This document shows positions 47,230 through 59,292 of a stretch of 64,000 bases of DNA, piece after piece (the first letter of the stretch is position 1; every line of letters starts with the position of its first letter). A program made the translations under genes and the position numbers. The notes under the pieces were generated by a model. It was not told the origin of the DNA, did not search any database, and saw only the letters and a list, made by a program, of their open reading frames with translations. The stretch comes from Aphrophora alni. Lineage: Eukaryota > Arthropoda > Insecta > Hemiptera > Aphrophoridae. Location of the stretch: NCBI GenBank assembly GCA_963513935.1, contig OY740766.1, forward strand, positions 7,657,000 through 7,720,999, in the 5' to 3' direction.

Positions 47230-48888
47230 TTCACCAAATGTTGTATTGATTAATGCAAAGGAACATTTTCAAACTGGAATTGTATGCCAGATTCTTCAGA
47301 TTTTATCCTGAATCTTAATCTGAGAAAATAGTACTTATTAATTATATCACCACCACTATGCTAGTATATATCCTATATGTTGGGGGAAACATGTTTAAAT
47401 TGGGGATAAATTGGGTCAAGTTAAGTTTAGCATAAGTTAAATGCTTTTTATCTCCGCAAATAGGTTAAGTTAGTCCAAGTTATGTTATTTTCTTCTTTAC
47501 AACACTGCAAATAGCACCTCCACCAAACTATAAAGTCATTTAATGACCTTGACTACAATTCATGTTACATCGAATGATTGCACGTTCTTGTAGGAAATCA
47601 ACATCACTTTTTTGTTAAATAATTATTCACACACTTCTTTAGATTCATATTGTTATTAGTTAATAACAAAATACTGTATATGTGCACCACATTTTTCTTG
47701 ATGTAAACAGATATACACATCAATATTGTGGTGAGGATATAATTAACAAGTACTGAGAAAACAAAGGTTGTATTTTTCATAAGTTCCATATACAATATTT
47801 AAAGATATAAATATAGAGGTCTTCTGTTTGTTATAGATAAAGGGAATGAAAAATATAAAAACTGTTACATTGTTTATTTGTAAAAAAAAAGTTTTCCTTT
47901 TAAGCTACCGTTAATTGACATTTTTTAACTTTAAAAAGGCTTAATGCATGCAAAACTAATTTTATATATTGAATAACCTCAATTATAATTTACAATTTTC
48001 AAATTTCTATAATTCGACCGTAAATAAATAAAAAAAAGTTTAACAATGACTCACCCCTCAAAGGGAAACTTTAAGAGATTAATAAAGAATAATTAAAATT
48101 AAATCAACAAAAAAAATCTTGTAAATGTGTCAGGAAACACTTTTGTGAAATCTAATTGCCATTTATGATATTTCTTAAAATTACACAACTGAAATTATGA
48201 AATAAGGTGTGATATTCTTGAATCATTTATATATTAAATATATTTATTGGTTGCTTATAACATAGTTAAATATCTTTATCTATAATTAATAATTTGTTTT
48301 AGATATTGAGACATAATATTGTATGTAGTAAATTATTATTTTAAACTTAAACACTTCAAACTATAATCAAACAGTTAATTTTTAAAGTAGCAAAATTAAG
48401 ACCATATTCGAATGTGGACAAAAGTTAAAGTTTTATCATTCTTCTAAACGTAATTGTCAACAATAGTTTACCGAAATTAAGTAATAGGCCTAACATATAA
48501 TCTACACAAGTTATGCGGTCCAATCTACTCAAAATGGAATTAATTTAAAATGTAGGTGAAGTTACAGTTATTACGAGATAGTAAAATCTTAGTCTCTTTT
48601 ATCACAATCGTTTTAGTTTATATTTTATGAACGCTACATTTATGTGCAAAGACAGAAATTGTAACAGAGAGAAAAATCTAATCCCACACCTAGCTAAAAA
48701 CCCATCTAACCTAAAATGCTCAAGAGTTTAATTAAACAAATATGCTCGATGTTCCTCCTAGTTTGTCAGATAGGCCTAAAAGAAAGAAATGGTAAATTTT
48801 CAATCAGATCAACACAGGCCCAAAAGTCCTGACACATTATGGTAATTTTGCCGATTGTGTCAGCAATGTATACTCACTATTTACTTAC

Positions 48889-48996
48889 TGAGCAACCCGC
48901 CAGCGCCTGTTGTATAGTTGTAACCACCATAAGGACTTGCTGTGTATTGTGTGTAAGGTGAACTATAGGCGTAGTCTGATACTCCTCCAGTGCCAC
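48889..48996 (-). CDS. sv: Pax2/5/8 exon 5 of those visible
   Basis: 108 nt, phase 1 to phase 1. The acceptor TTTTGTTCTAG precedes GTGGCACTGG; the donor is CTCA|GTAAGT. It encodes (G)GTGGVSDYAYSSPYTQYTA, then SPYGGYNYTTGAGGLL. The Tyr/Ser/Pro pattern (YS.SPYTQY..SPYG and GLL) corresponds to the SEYSYNPYSHPQYSSY region of vertebrate Pax2/5/8 transactivation domains. Confidence 0.88.
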
Positions 48997-49433
48997 CTAG
49001 AACAAAATTATTTTTAATCAAATAATGAAATCAAATCAAATTTTGTAAACAACAGTAGAATTTTCTATCAGTCCTTTATAAACAGAATAAAATAAATTTA
49101 AGTAAACTAACATTTCACTGCCATCATATCCCTTATATGAAATGTCGTTAATTTCAATAAAACATTTATTTTCCATCGACACAATTTCTTTCTTTTTTAC
49201 AAGCAAACATGACTAAGTGTGAAGACACGATTCTCTATGTTTACATCCTCACATTGATAAAATTATAAAAGTTACCAACTATATCACATAGAAATAGAAC
49301 ATCAAACCAAAATCAAGAATGGCCACCCAAAAAATCAAGAATGATTAGAAAAAGAAGGTTTGTATGAGATTAAAAATGCAACCAAAAGAAGGAAAATAAA
49401 TTTTAGCTTGATTATAACAACGACTGCAATAGT

Positions 49434-49619
49434 CATGGGCGTACCCAGCGAGGGGCAGGGGGGGCAGCTGCCCCCCCTGGAAGCAAAAAAATAAATCTTT
49501 ATTATACATTTTGTTGCTGGAATTTAATACAATTCTTGAAATAACTATTTTAATAATCAATTGTATATTGAATGACCACGGCTTGCCCCGCTCTAGTTTT
49601 GATCCTGGGTACGCCCTTG
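49434..49619. mobile_element. hAT-type MITE, copy 2 (186 bp), in Pax intron
   Basis: Same termini as the element at 43243-43433. The 8-bp GCAATAGT is duplicated exactly at 49426-49433 and 49620-49627. It is located in the intron between Pax exons 48889-48996 and 50852-51028. Confidence 0.87.
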
Positions 49620-50065
49620 GCAATAGTTATACTTACTAAAAGGAAATCAGGTAAAAATAATATAATTAAAATAAAATACTAATCGTGGTTGTTATTCTTC
49701 AAAACAGATGTGTATTTGTTGGACAAGAAAGGCGACAATGCGTGTATGCCTAGGTCAATTTTGCAAACCGTAGAGTCAAAATTTCTTCTCCTCATTTATC
49801 GTAGTTCTCTCATGACTTATTAAAAATGAAGACTTGATTTTCAAAAGCATAAAGTAGTGTTGTGTTATGTAAAATGTTTCAATCTTTAATTTCATAGTTT
49901 CCATATATTTACTTTCTGACAGTGTAAAGTACTCTTAGTTGTATAAAGGTTTTTTAGGTAATTAACAAATATTTCCAATGAGGAAAATTCCAAAGTTTAA
50001 ACAATATATTTTACAAAATTAGAACACTTATTTCAATTTTGGTGGTTTCTTCAAATATCCAGAAT

Positions 50066-50561
50066 CAGTGGCGGATCTAGAATTTTATTTTGGAGGGGGC
50101 TGAACAGGGGAAAATTTTGTGAAAGGACTTTCATATAATGAAGCGACCAAAACAGTAGTTTAACGTTGTTTTATGGAGTAAAAACGTGTGTTTCATATTA
50201 AAGGTTTTCAGGATGTTTTGTTTACTAATTTACTAATGAAATACATTAAAGTTAATAAAAGGCAGATTAAAAATGTGAAAAGAATTTATTTTTAAGTACA
50301 TCGTACATTTAATATTTCAGAGTAGTTCTACTGGCTAGACATGAATAAATAATGACGGGGACAAAGTTGGAATTTTTGTTTGGAGACTTGGAGTGATGGT
50401 CTGAGAACTAACACTGTCATTGTCTTCATCACTAGTCGCTGTAAAGGAACCGCAAACGCCTTGTGTGCTTTTGAGCAAACTTTAAATTTTCTTACAAAAC
50501 ATTTTTTAAAGGTTTTGGGGGGGCTTCAGCCCGAAAGCCCCCCCATAGATCCGCCACTGTG
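50066..50561. mobile_element. hAT-like MITE (TIR CAGTGGCGGATC)
   Basis: CAGTGGCGGATCTAG at the left is inverted as ATAGATCCGCCACTG at the right. The flanks TCCAGAAT and ACCAGAAT form an 8-bp duplication with one mismatch. There is a G/C-rich patch just inside each end (GGAGGGGGCTGA and TCAGCCCGAAAGCCCCCC). No transposase. It lies in a Pax intron. Confidence 0.7.
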
Positions 50562-50851
50562 ACCAGAATTGGTTTTGAGAGTTAAAACTATAAAAAAACA
50601 TTAAAGGCTATCACTCTTGTAAAAAACAATCTCACAAAATATCAAGAACTAATATCAATATCAATTACATGGGGATTTCTTACTAAAGAATACAAAGAGA
50701 GCTTTTGGAATTTCATACAAAAAACTAGTCTTTTCTCAATATATAAGCAGTTCAAAGCTAACATATGAGCATAAAATAAATACAATGTTTATAGCACTAA
50801 TAAGCCATGACAATACAGCCAGATAAATATTGAACATAGCTTCATACATAC

Positions 50852-51028
50852 CTCCATAGTGATGTGTGAAGGCTGGTTGGAAAGAACCTGGTGGTGGTTG
50901 TAGTACTGTAAGTGACGAAGGATCTGGTGATGGACTCGGCGCAGGAGCAGGGTCTGAAGGCAATGTTAAGGGTAGTCCAGGAGACCCAGATCCTGTACCT
51001 TGACTTCCTGTATGGTAACCACCACTTT
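50852..51028 (-). CDS. sv: Pax2/5/8 exon 4 of those visible (Pro/Ser/Gly-rich)
   Basis: 177 nt, phase 1 at both ends. The acceptor ACTTTATAG precedes AAAGTGGTGG; the donor is TATGGAG|GTATGT. It encodes (E)SGGYHTGSQGTGSGSPGL, then PLTLPSDPAPAPSPSPDP, SSLTVLQPPPGSFQPAF and THHYGG. The low-complexity Pro/Ser content suits a Pax transactivation segment. Being a multiple of three, it could be skipped without changing the frame. Confidence 0.85.
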
Positions 51029-52364
51029 CTATAAAGTATAAACAAATGTGGCTTACCAGACTGATGTAGAGTCACTCAAGATGGAAATGATAAGAGAAAA
51101 ATAAGTTTCTAATGATAAATAAAATTGACAGGTCTAATTTCTTAACCGGTTTTGCCGTTTGAATTGATGAGTCACAGAACTTGAATTTTTCAATAATGTG
51201 TGTTTAATTTTAATCGAAAAGTGAGTTTAAAAAATTAAGTGAATACTAATCCTGTTAAGATATACACTCTTCCTTAGATTTTTTCTTGAAATTTATAGTT
51301 TGAGATAAAATATTTTGTGCTTCAATTATATTCTTGTCAAATGAGAAAACATGAACTTAGAACAGTGAGTTTAACTTAATCTTTGTCACCATTTTGAAAC
51401 TGATTTTAGTTTACTGTGCAATTCCGATAAAGAACTAAATCCCCTCATCCAAAATCCTTGTGTGAATATATAATTAAACACAAAACCGTTTTAGAAATAA
51501 ACTAAATAAATTTCAAACTTTAAATGGGGTGAAAAAGAAAGTTAAATACTATCAAATTATATAAAAAAATGTGTAATGTTCTTTTGTAAAAACAATGGTT
51601 TTGAAATAGTAATGACTCTTGGAGCATTTTGATATTAGGAGCTAGTGTTTTATTTTTTCCAGTAGCAAATATATAAATGCCAAATTTTAATTTTTTTAAA
51701 GTACAGACAAAAGTAAAAAGTAGAAATTTATTTCAAAATCTTAGCAAATAATTTTTTTTTAAACTTTTTTCTCAAAAATAAAAACCGCTAAATATTTAAT
51801 TCTAAATTTTCTAATTTTTTGGACGAGAAATTTATCTAAACTATGCTGAAATCCGATGATTATACAGTATAAAAACTTTGATGAAAATCAGGGGAAAATT
51901 GTGACTTCTAGACCAGAAAATCTACTAAACATTTAAAATCTACAATTTAAAAAAAGTTTGACCGAGTCTGTAGGATATTTAAAAAGTAACTTCTCTACCA
52001 AATCTGACAAATCGCTTGAAAATTATCTGCAAAGAGATATACTAGTATATATTCCATTCATATTTGACATTATTAAAATATAAGGGGTGGTGCACATACC
52101 ATGATCCTAGCTTTGGATGGCAGAAGTATGTTCCCTCTTTAATATCTATTATAAAATTATTTAATTGGAAAATAGTATTTGAAATTTATAATTTCTAGTG
52201 TTAAGATAATATTTTAAAAGTGTTTTGTATAAGCGCAATTTTTGTATTCAGTTTTCAAGTGTTTGTTCACTGAAGTATAATTTTCACTCTTAATGAATGT
52301 AACTTTTTAAAATTTTAGCCACAATGTTTTGTGGTCCTAATGGGAAAGTTAATTGTGAACTTAC

Positions 52365-52472
52365 CTGTGTGATATGGTACAGGTGATAATGATGATGGGT
52401 CTAATACACTTCCAGGTTCAAGTTTATGCATTTCTTGCATGCTGATTGGTGCTAAGGGTGTTACTCCGCCCA
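52365..52472 (-). CDS. sv: Pax2/5/8 exon 3 of those visible
   Basis: 108 nt, phase 1 to phase 1. The acceptor TTTGACTTTAG precedes TGGGCGGAGT; the donor is CACACAG|GTAAGT. It encodes (V)GGVTPLAPISMQEMHK, then LEPGSVLDPSSLSPVPYHT. The PLAPISMQE..K block is well formed, and the exon is symmetric with exons 4 and 5, so alternative inclusion would preserve the frame, as is common for Pax2/5/8. Confidence 0.85.
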
Positions 52473-53763
52473 CTAAAGTCAAACACACAACAACAACACA
52501 ACACTTAACAAACAAGCAAAACAAAATAAATACAGCCAACAACAAAACAATATCATTCACTATAAAAATAATAATCATGCACAAAAAAAAGGCTAATTTA
52601 AAATAAGTTTTAGTGAATACTGTATTGAAAATGATATTTTTATTCTTTGGTAATTATACATGAGATTACCAAGAAAAGTTAAAAAATTATATATTTTTTA
52701 AGTACACTTTAAAACATTGCAGAAAAATTACAATTTTCTAACAATGTTCTTGGAAAATAGTGAATTTATTTGAAGCAGTTTAGTTTAGTTATTTTTTGTC
52801 CTAAGCTATACTGGAAACCATCTTGGTTTCTATAAATATCTGATACAGTAATTACGATTAATTTCAAAATCACATTTTTCCCCAAGGTATTTCTTATGAG
52901 AAGCTATGTATGCTTTGTTTTAGCAATTAATATTCGATTTGTTCTTTGAGTAATTGTCTTTCTTATATTATTTTTTACTCAACGAAAATTAATCCAGAAT
53001 AAAATGAATTTTAATTATACAAAATTTTCAAAAAAGAAACAGTTTAATACTTTAAAATATTGAAAAAACGAAGACTTGTAACAAAAAAATAAAATTTGAT
53101 TATCTAATTAGATACTGAGATATCTCATTTCACTTGTTTTACATATTTATTCATAAATTTATCAGCTGATTAGGGTGAATTTCATTCTACTTAACCATTT
53201 TACATGGTTTAATTTACAATTAAAATATTTATGATACGATTGGAAAAAGAAATTTTAAATTGTGTTCGAAATAATCTACTTATAAATGTGTTTCTTTCTT
53301 CGAGACCCCCCCCCCCCCGGCTTAATTTTAATACTTGGCGACTTGGGCCTTGTGATACGCTACACTTAGCGCCGAGACTGTTATCATGCTTTATCTTTCT
53401 TGTTAAAAAGTAATATTTATATCGTATCGATTTTCCTCTCTTTTGCATCATAAAGTACGTTCACTTTTTACTACAATTTAAAAGATAATTCACGTCACCA
53501 AAATTATTTCTATACTTATAAACAATTGTTCAGTAACATTTTAAGATAATATAATAACCCACCGAAGAAATCAATCGACATCAACGCATCTCATTTTCTT
53601 TGTAATCTAATAAAGAACAAAATTTTTCATGACTTTTTAGTTGGAGCTGTAGAAATAGATATACAGTATTAAAAAAAAAAAATAAATAAATTTTGCAACT
53701 TAAATTATAAATACCAAATTAGAATCACTTCAAACAGAAACAATTTAAAACAGTTCCTAATAC

Positions 53764-54585
53764 TCTTTGAAGTTATTTGTTAATGATGGAAGTTCAATTT
53801 TATTATTATACATTTTTCGGACATTTGCCATCATTTGTGTGTTAAAAATCAAAACACGACGTTTCGGGAATAAGAATCAATTCCCGTTATCAAGTGACTA
53901 AAAACTAAAGAAACATGAAACTAGAAACTAAGCCTATGTGAGAAGTAAAATTAAATAAGAATACCACCAACCTTAATATCTAAGCATGCATCCCAGAGCT
54001 AAAACTGAGAAGTCAAAAGACATAATCACGGTAACTTATACAAACGTAAAATAATTGAAGCCTCATATATAAAACTAACGGACAATCATATCAGCCAATC
54101 TAGTATAGAAGTAAGGCCATTATGGCTCCCATTATTAAAAAAAGAACTAAAATTTGATTATAATACCCCTACAACTAAAAAACAAGCTGAAATTTTACCT
54201 GTTAAATCGCCACAAGGGGTTGTAACCCGCTCTTGGGCTAGGAAGCTTAATACAACTAACAATAGGCCCACTCTCTCACGCCTTCTGGACCACGTCACTT
54301 GTTGTTGTATCTTTGATACAACAACACGTATTTGACGTTAGTTGTGTGTTACCGTGATTGTGTCTTTTGACTTCTCAGTTTTAGCTCTGAGATGCATGCT
54401 TAGATGTTAAGGTTGGTGGTATTCTTATTTAATTTTACTTCTTACATAGGCTTAGTTTCTAGTTTCATGTTTCTTTAGTTTTTAGTCACTTGATAACGGA
54501 ATTGATTCTTATTCCCGAAACGTCGTGTTTTGATTTTTAACACACAAATGATGGCAAATGTCCGAAAAATGTATAATAATAAAAA
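53764..54585 (+). mobile_element. Foldback retroelement with hammerhead-like arms, copy 2
   Basis: Same family as 5427-5860 but with much longer inverted arms (~270 bp: about 53766-54035 and 54310-54580). The flanks AGTTCCTAATAC (53752-53763) and AGTTCCTAACAC (54586-54597) form a 9-12 bp target duplication, and the right end is A-rich (ATAATAATAAAAAA). Each arm contains CTTGATAACGG, a GAAT/ATTC stem and CCCGAAACGTC, a hammerhead-like arrangement with a mutated CUGANGA box. It is located in the Pax intron between exons 52365 and 54783. No protein is encoded. Confidence 0.7.
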
Positions 54586-54782
54586 AGTTCCTAACACCCT
54601 ATTGTGCAATAAAATTGCATCTAAAATGCTCCAGACCAAAAGTGTTTTGTTTTAATCGACTCTAATTAATATGTTTAGTAAACTGCATGCCGGATTTTAT
54701 TTTTTATGAGTAATTAAATAATGCATTAGGTTTCCATTCTAAACTGGTTACATATTAAATAACACATCCATGCTTAGCTTAC

Positions 54783-55008
54783 CTAGCGACGTGCCAATAG
54801 GAGGATTATATATATGTGTCGTAGTCTGAGCTTGGGTCATAGTACTGATACTATCGTAGAGATCAGCTGATGTTGTTATCGGTGCACTAAAACCTCCAGT
54901 CGTAGTATCGTAGTAAGGTGAACCACCGTTGCCACCTCCCGTACCACCGCCACCTAGTTCTGAGAGTAACTTGTGTTCGTCTTTTATACTCCATTTCCCT
55001 GACCATAG
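54783..55008 (-). CDS. sv: Pax2/5/8 exon 2 of those visible
   Basis: 226 nt, entered in phase 0 and left in phase 1. The acceptor TATTGTTTCAG precedes CTATGGTCAGGG; the donor is CGCTAG|GTAAGC. It encodes LWSGKWSIKDEHKLLSELG, a Gly-rich stretch GGGTGGGNGGSPYYD, then TTTGGFSAPITTSADLYDS and ISTMTQAQTTTHIYNPPIGT. The LWSGKW.IKDEHKLLSELG block follows QYNGDQLYSN of exon 1 and is, to my recollection, a signature of arthropod Pax2/5/8 in the place of the vestigial homeodomain region. It is the strongest single identification in the gene. Confidence 0.87.
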
Positions 55009-55957
55009 CTGAAACAATACATTGTTGTTGATAGTCTTGTTTGTAATAACAATGGCGACTGATTCATCACGATTTGAAACTGTGATTGATCAGCTGTAAA
55101 GTTTTAACAAGTGATTTCGATTCAGTGTTAAAAATACAAAGCTACACAATGAAATAATATGCCTCTGCAAGTTAGAAAATGTTTGATTGCACAAATTAAA
55201 TTGGATAGTGTAGTCAGGAGTAAAACAATTTGATCTCCAGCTACCTTTTTCTTCTTAATGTCATTTTAAGTTTTACAATTTACTAGTATTTAAAAAAAAA
55301 TCTACATTAAATATAAGAAGAACCAATGCAGCCAAAAATAATATCACTGCCAGCATTAGTAGTAAGACAAATTTTCGAGAATCCACAATATTCATTCAAT
55401 TCTTGATATAATAGCAAACAGTGACTGCAGCACGAAAATCACTGTTAGAGAAGAACTGTAACTTGTTCATTTACGTTCAATTGAGCTATTAAATCACCGG
55501 TTACGTTTAGTGCGACCAATCACTGATAATTTGATGATTTTACAAAACCTGTGAGCGAAACCGAATAAGTGGATCTCACTTGTAAAGGTTTTACTTTATT
55601 TTAAAATTAAATTGGTTAAAAAGTAATTTAATTAGATATTAAATAAGACAGCAGTATAAGTCATGAATCATTGACCATTTTGAAATTTTGTATTTAGGTC
55701 TAATTTAGGCACTACCGGTACAGTAAAACCGATTTAGCTGTGCGAGTAAGTGACAACGCTTAATTCAGATTCTAGATTGACGTCAAAAATATTATCATAA
55801 ATAATGGCATTTATATATGATTAGAATATTAAAGGAATGTAAAAATGAGAAGTTTTAAGTTTTTAGAAAGGTTACAATTTTGACCAATTAAAATAAACTT
55901 TCCCAAAATAGAGGAAAGATAAGTTTGAGATAAATTTTTAGTTTATTATAAACCTTT

Positions 55958-56097
55958 TATAAAATACAATAATATTTCTAGTGAAAAATATACGACCTAG
56001 ACTGGGAATCGAACCCAGGACTCTAAGTCAAAGGTTCTGGTTTCGATTCCCAATCTAGGTCGTACATTTTTCAGTTGAAATATTATTGCATTTTCAA
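55958..56097. repeat. Foldback with tRNA-like T-arm
   Basis: The arms AATAATATTTCTAGTGAAAA and TACGACCTAGACTGGGAATC are repeated inverted as GATTCCCAATCTAGGTCGTA and TTTTTCAGTTGAAATATTAT. On the minus strand CTGGGTTCGATTCCCAG forms a perfect T-arm with a TTCGATT loop, like a tRNA 3' half, but no D-arm or anticodon arm exists. Probably a tRNA-derived SINE or foldback remnant, not a tRNA gene. Confidence 0.6.
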
Positions 56098-56341
56098 TAC
56101 TTGTTGGTAAAAACGTATTAGCGTTAAAGCCAATAAATTAAAAATTAACTTTTATAAAAACTACCGTTATACAGATATTGGTAAACACAATTTTTTAATC
56201 GACGCCATTTTGAAATGGTTTATAATTTTTTACACACATGAAAACAACAAAATTATCAATGACGACTTTGTAAGAAAACAAGCAATCTAAATCAAAAGTA
56301 ATAAAATTTGATTTTTTTTGAGGGCCACTCCTTCAACTTAC

Positions 56342-56427
56342 ATTAGAATATAGCTGATCTCCATTGTACTGCGATCTTTGTCTTTTTATCTCATCATCTG
56401 GATGCCCATTGAGATCTCTATTTTCAT
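56342..56427 (-). CDS. sv: Pax2/5/8 exon 1 of those visible
   Basis: 86 nt. The acceptor TTTTTGGTTTTAG is followed by ATGAAAATAGAG; two bases complete a codon begun upstream (phase 1 entry). The donor is TCTAAT|GTAAGT (phase 0). It encodes (D)ENRDLNGHPDDEIKRQRS, then QYNGDQLYSN. The KRQRS.Y..DQLYSN segment corresponds to the start of the partial homeodomain region after the octapeptide linker. The ATG at the exon start is not the initiator, because paired-domain exons must precede it. Those exons are not recognised in 56.4-64 kb and are probably beyond the window. The protein is a DNA-binding developmental transcription factor. Confidence 0.82.
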
Positions 56428-56521
56428 CTAAAACCAAAAATATGAACTTCAATACTAGCCTAATAAATAGAGAATGATAACAAAGAAGAAGATATATTTA
56501 ATAAGGTTAAGTTAATAATAG

Positions 56522-56587
56522 CACCCCTGTAGCGAGGGTAGAACCCACCCCCTGCTGAGATACACGAGTGCCTCGCTAGGGGGTGTC
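56522..56587. repeat. Short GC-rich hairpin
   Basis: CACCCCTGTAGCGAGG is inverted as CCTCGCTAGGGGGTG around a ~35-nt loop. It has no ORF and no clear target duplication. Confidence 0.5.
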
Positions 56588-59292
56588 GTTGATAAACCAT
56601 CCTTACTATATCAATTCCAGTAGCAGTTTCTGTAGAAAATCCACTGTCATGGTTAAAAATAAATCATTCTGGTATTCTTGTTGACAGGACAGATTTGTGA
56701 AGAGATGAAATTGTTAAACAAAGATATACGGTTTAGCTAACGAACATTTAATTTGAATCGATTATAGACAGTAAAGCCACTTATTTAAATCTAAGTTATA
56801 GAAAATAAATACATTTTAAATTAATGGTTTCAGTGAAACATACATTTTCCGCTGTCAAATGATGAAGTCCTGATTAATTTTATTTACACATTTATGTTTT
56901 TTTATTACTATCAATTAGTTATTTTTATTTTCTTGTAACTTTTAACAATTAAAAAAGAAACATCACAATTGAAAACAATTTGTTTGTGTGTGTTTGTGTG
57001 TTCCTATAACCTTTTTATTTGTATTAACTAATTAAAGTAAAATTTTCTTTAAGCAAATTACAATTATACACAACAGAGGTTTTTTTGTATGAATAGGGTC
57101 ACATTATAAGGGGGGGGGAGGATATTTTTCAAAAAATTCACAAGAAAAATATGAAAGATAATTGATTACATATATACATAACTCAGCTATGTTCACTTGA
57201 AACCAAATGTATTGGAATCACGTTAGGGGCTAGAGTTAATATTTATAATAAATTATTATTTAAATTTAAAGACATTAAGAAAGTATTTTGGGATAAAAAA
57301 TGGAAATACCGTAGTTCACCTTACGTATATATACTATCAATGACCGTGAATTTTACATGTATATGTAAAAAAAAAAATTTCTAAAACGAATTTAACTGTG
57401 TTTTATTTTTTTTTAAGTTTTGAAAAATTGAACATTTTAATCTGAAAGTACTGATGTGATTAATATGTAAGAAAGTAGACTACATGTATGTACATAAAAC
57501 TGAGCTTTTGGGAATATGTTTGAAAGCTATTTACGTTTTTGTGTTGGTTGCAAAATTCAGAAAAATGTTCACATTTCGATATATTGATTATTACTTCAAT
57601 CAGGTGAAAGAAATCCTCAATTGATAAATTTAACTATAAATATTCGAATAAAAATAATGTTGGTAAATTGTTATTTTTACAATAAAAATAATATAGAACT
57701 GCTATTACGTAAGCTAAGATATGTTTAGATTTTGCCTTTTTAATTAGCAGCAAACATTAAATTCATATTTAAATATATTTAAAAAAAGGAAATACAATAA
57801 TTGAATGTGTTTCGTTATCAAGCGAGTTAAAGTATCAACAATTAAAAATAATTATAATACTCAAGATTTAATTAACACGATAATTCGCATTCATTTTATA
57901 ATCCTCTCGTTACCGACTTCAACAGGGATTGTACGAAATGAGATTCTAGATAAAATGGAAAAACCTAGAAACTGTTTTAAAAAGTCGCTATTTTAAAAAT
58001 TTGCAATAATGTTTTCAAAGACAATCAAGATAATTTTACTAAAATTCATCTTAATATCTGATTAATTTTTACTGGTTTTGATTGTAATTTTGAGGTTATG
58101 TTTAGAACAATTATTTTAAGAGTAATAATTCAGTTATATTGTATTGATTGAAAAGTTATGGTAAAAAAAAAATGTTATTTTTGTTAAAATCTGCACACCA
58201 AAACGGGTTAAAATCACAAACTAACTTATAAAAAAATAAAACCGTTTTAAACGGCATCTATTTTAAAATTTTGCGACAATTCAAAGAATAGTAAAATATA
58301 AAATTAACTAAAATTTTTGACCTATTGAAGCTTATAACTGTTTTTAACAGTTTATTTTTTCAATATAACTTTTAAATTTTTTAACACTGTACGAAGTTCA
58401 GGTGAAAAATTATTCACTAAAACACAGTTTTAAAAATTTTAAAATCTGTCGCCATTTTGGTCGACAGATTTGTCTGGGTAACGAACTTATCCAGTAGGTT
58501 TGCAAAACCTTAGCCTATATCAAATTATAGCAAATTCAGATCTTTAGTAGTTGTTTACTAACACTCAGATATTGATAAAACACGCAAAAATGATGTCAAA
58601 TTATTTATACGAATAGGATTGGTGGACATTTCATGATATCAGATGTCAAAGTATCCACTAGGGTTTTACAATGGTTTGAATTTTATATTAAAAACTAGCT
58701 TAAGTGTTTTATCATAACCTAACCTAAATACGTATTGTTACAATTAATTACCACTTAGTCCTGAATCAGCTGTCCATATACTATATTAAACTAACTACAA
58801 ACATTCAGTCAAGACTAAACTGAAATAAAATGTTTAACCAATTACAGTCCCCAATGCTTAGAGGCTGCAGTATAATTTAATTGCCTTGGAAAGCAACCCT
58901 CCGTTAGAACAACAGACATTTCGGAAACGTAATATTGTTAGGCCAGCGAGAAATATGGTTTTTCTTGGTGAAGTTTTTCCGGCACACTTGACCACCGTTG
59001 GAAGTCGGAAGCGGAAGCTAGGCGTGGTATTCTGTTGGCAGTGGAACAACCTCCCAGATTTATTTACCCCCCTACTTCCCTCTTTCCTTCTCTTTCCTTT
59101 TATAAGTGATTGTATTTTAAAATCTAATAAGTACAATTTAAGATGAATGAGTGGGTTGGGTTTAAACGCATTAGAGGATCATTAACAGATTTTTATTGTA
59201 GGTAAAAGGATAACCTAGTTATTGATTTAAAAAATATTTCTTGGTAATTGACTACAATGCCTAAAAGGTTAGCCTATACTAACTACTCTTAA
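56588..59292. other. Upstream Pax intron or intergenic DNA
   Basis: AT-rich. A small hairpin AATCTGTCG/CGACAGATT lies at 58443-58470. The 58880-59100 stretch is less AT-rich with overlapping open frames on both strands but no splice or family evidence. No exon called. Confidence 0.4.

Larger units (their letters stand above)
46990..47240. repeat. Palindromic hammerhead-repeat element
   Basis: The left half carries the complete repeat in minus orientation (tail GTTGAGCTT..., stem, then ribozyme 47081-47125). The right half repeats the ribozyme portion in plus orientation (47185-47229). The two meet in the near-perfect palindrome ACTATAACTTGATAAGTTAT at about 47143-47164, giving inverted arms of ~75 bp. 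The right half lacks the TCTCATAAG tail of the full unit. Confidence 0.75.

Noticed and set aside
53231..53451. Open frames around a poly-C run
   Set aside because: Frames on both strands run through the C/G homopolymer, with no splice sites matching the Pax phases.
55985..56071. tRNA gene
   Set aside because: Only a T-arm and part of an acceptor-like stem are present; there is no D-arm or anticodon arm, and the second half is an inverted copy.
58858..59146. Overlapping 86- and 92-codon frames on opposite strands
   Set aside because: Both strands are open because of composition. There is a faint likeness to retroelement C-termini (QWNNLPDLF) but no supporting context.
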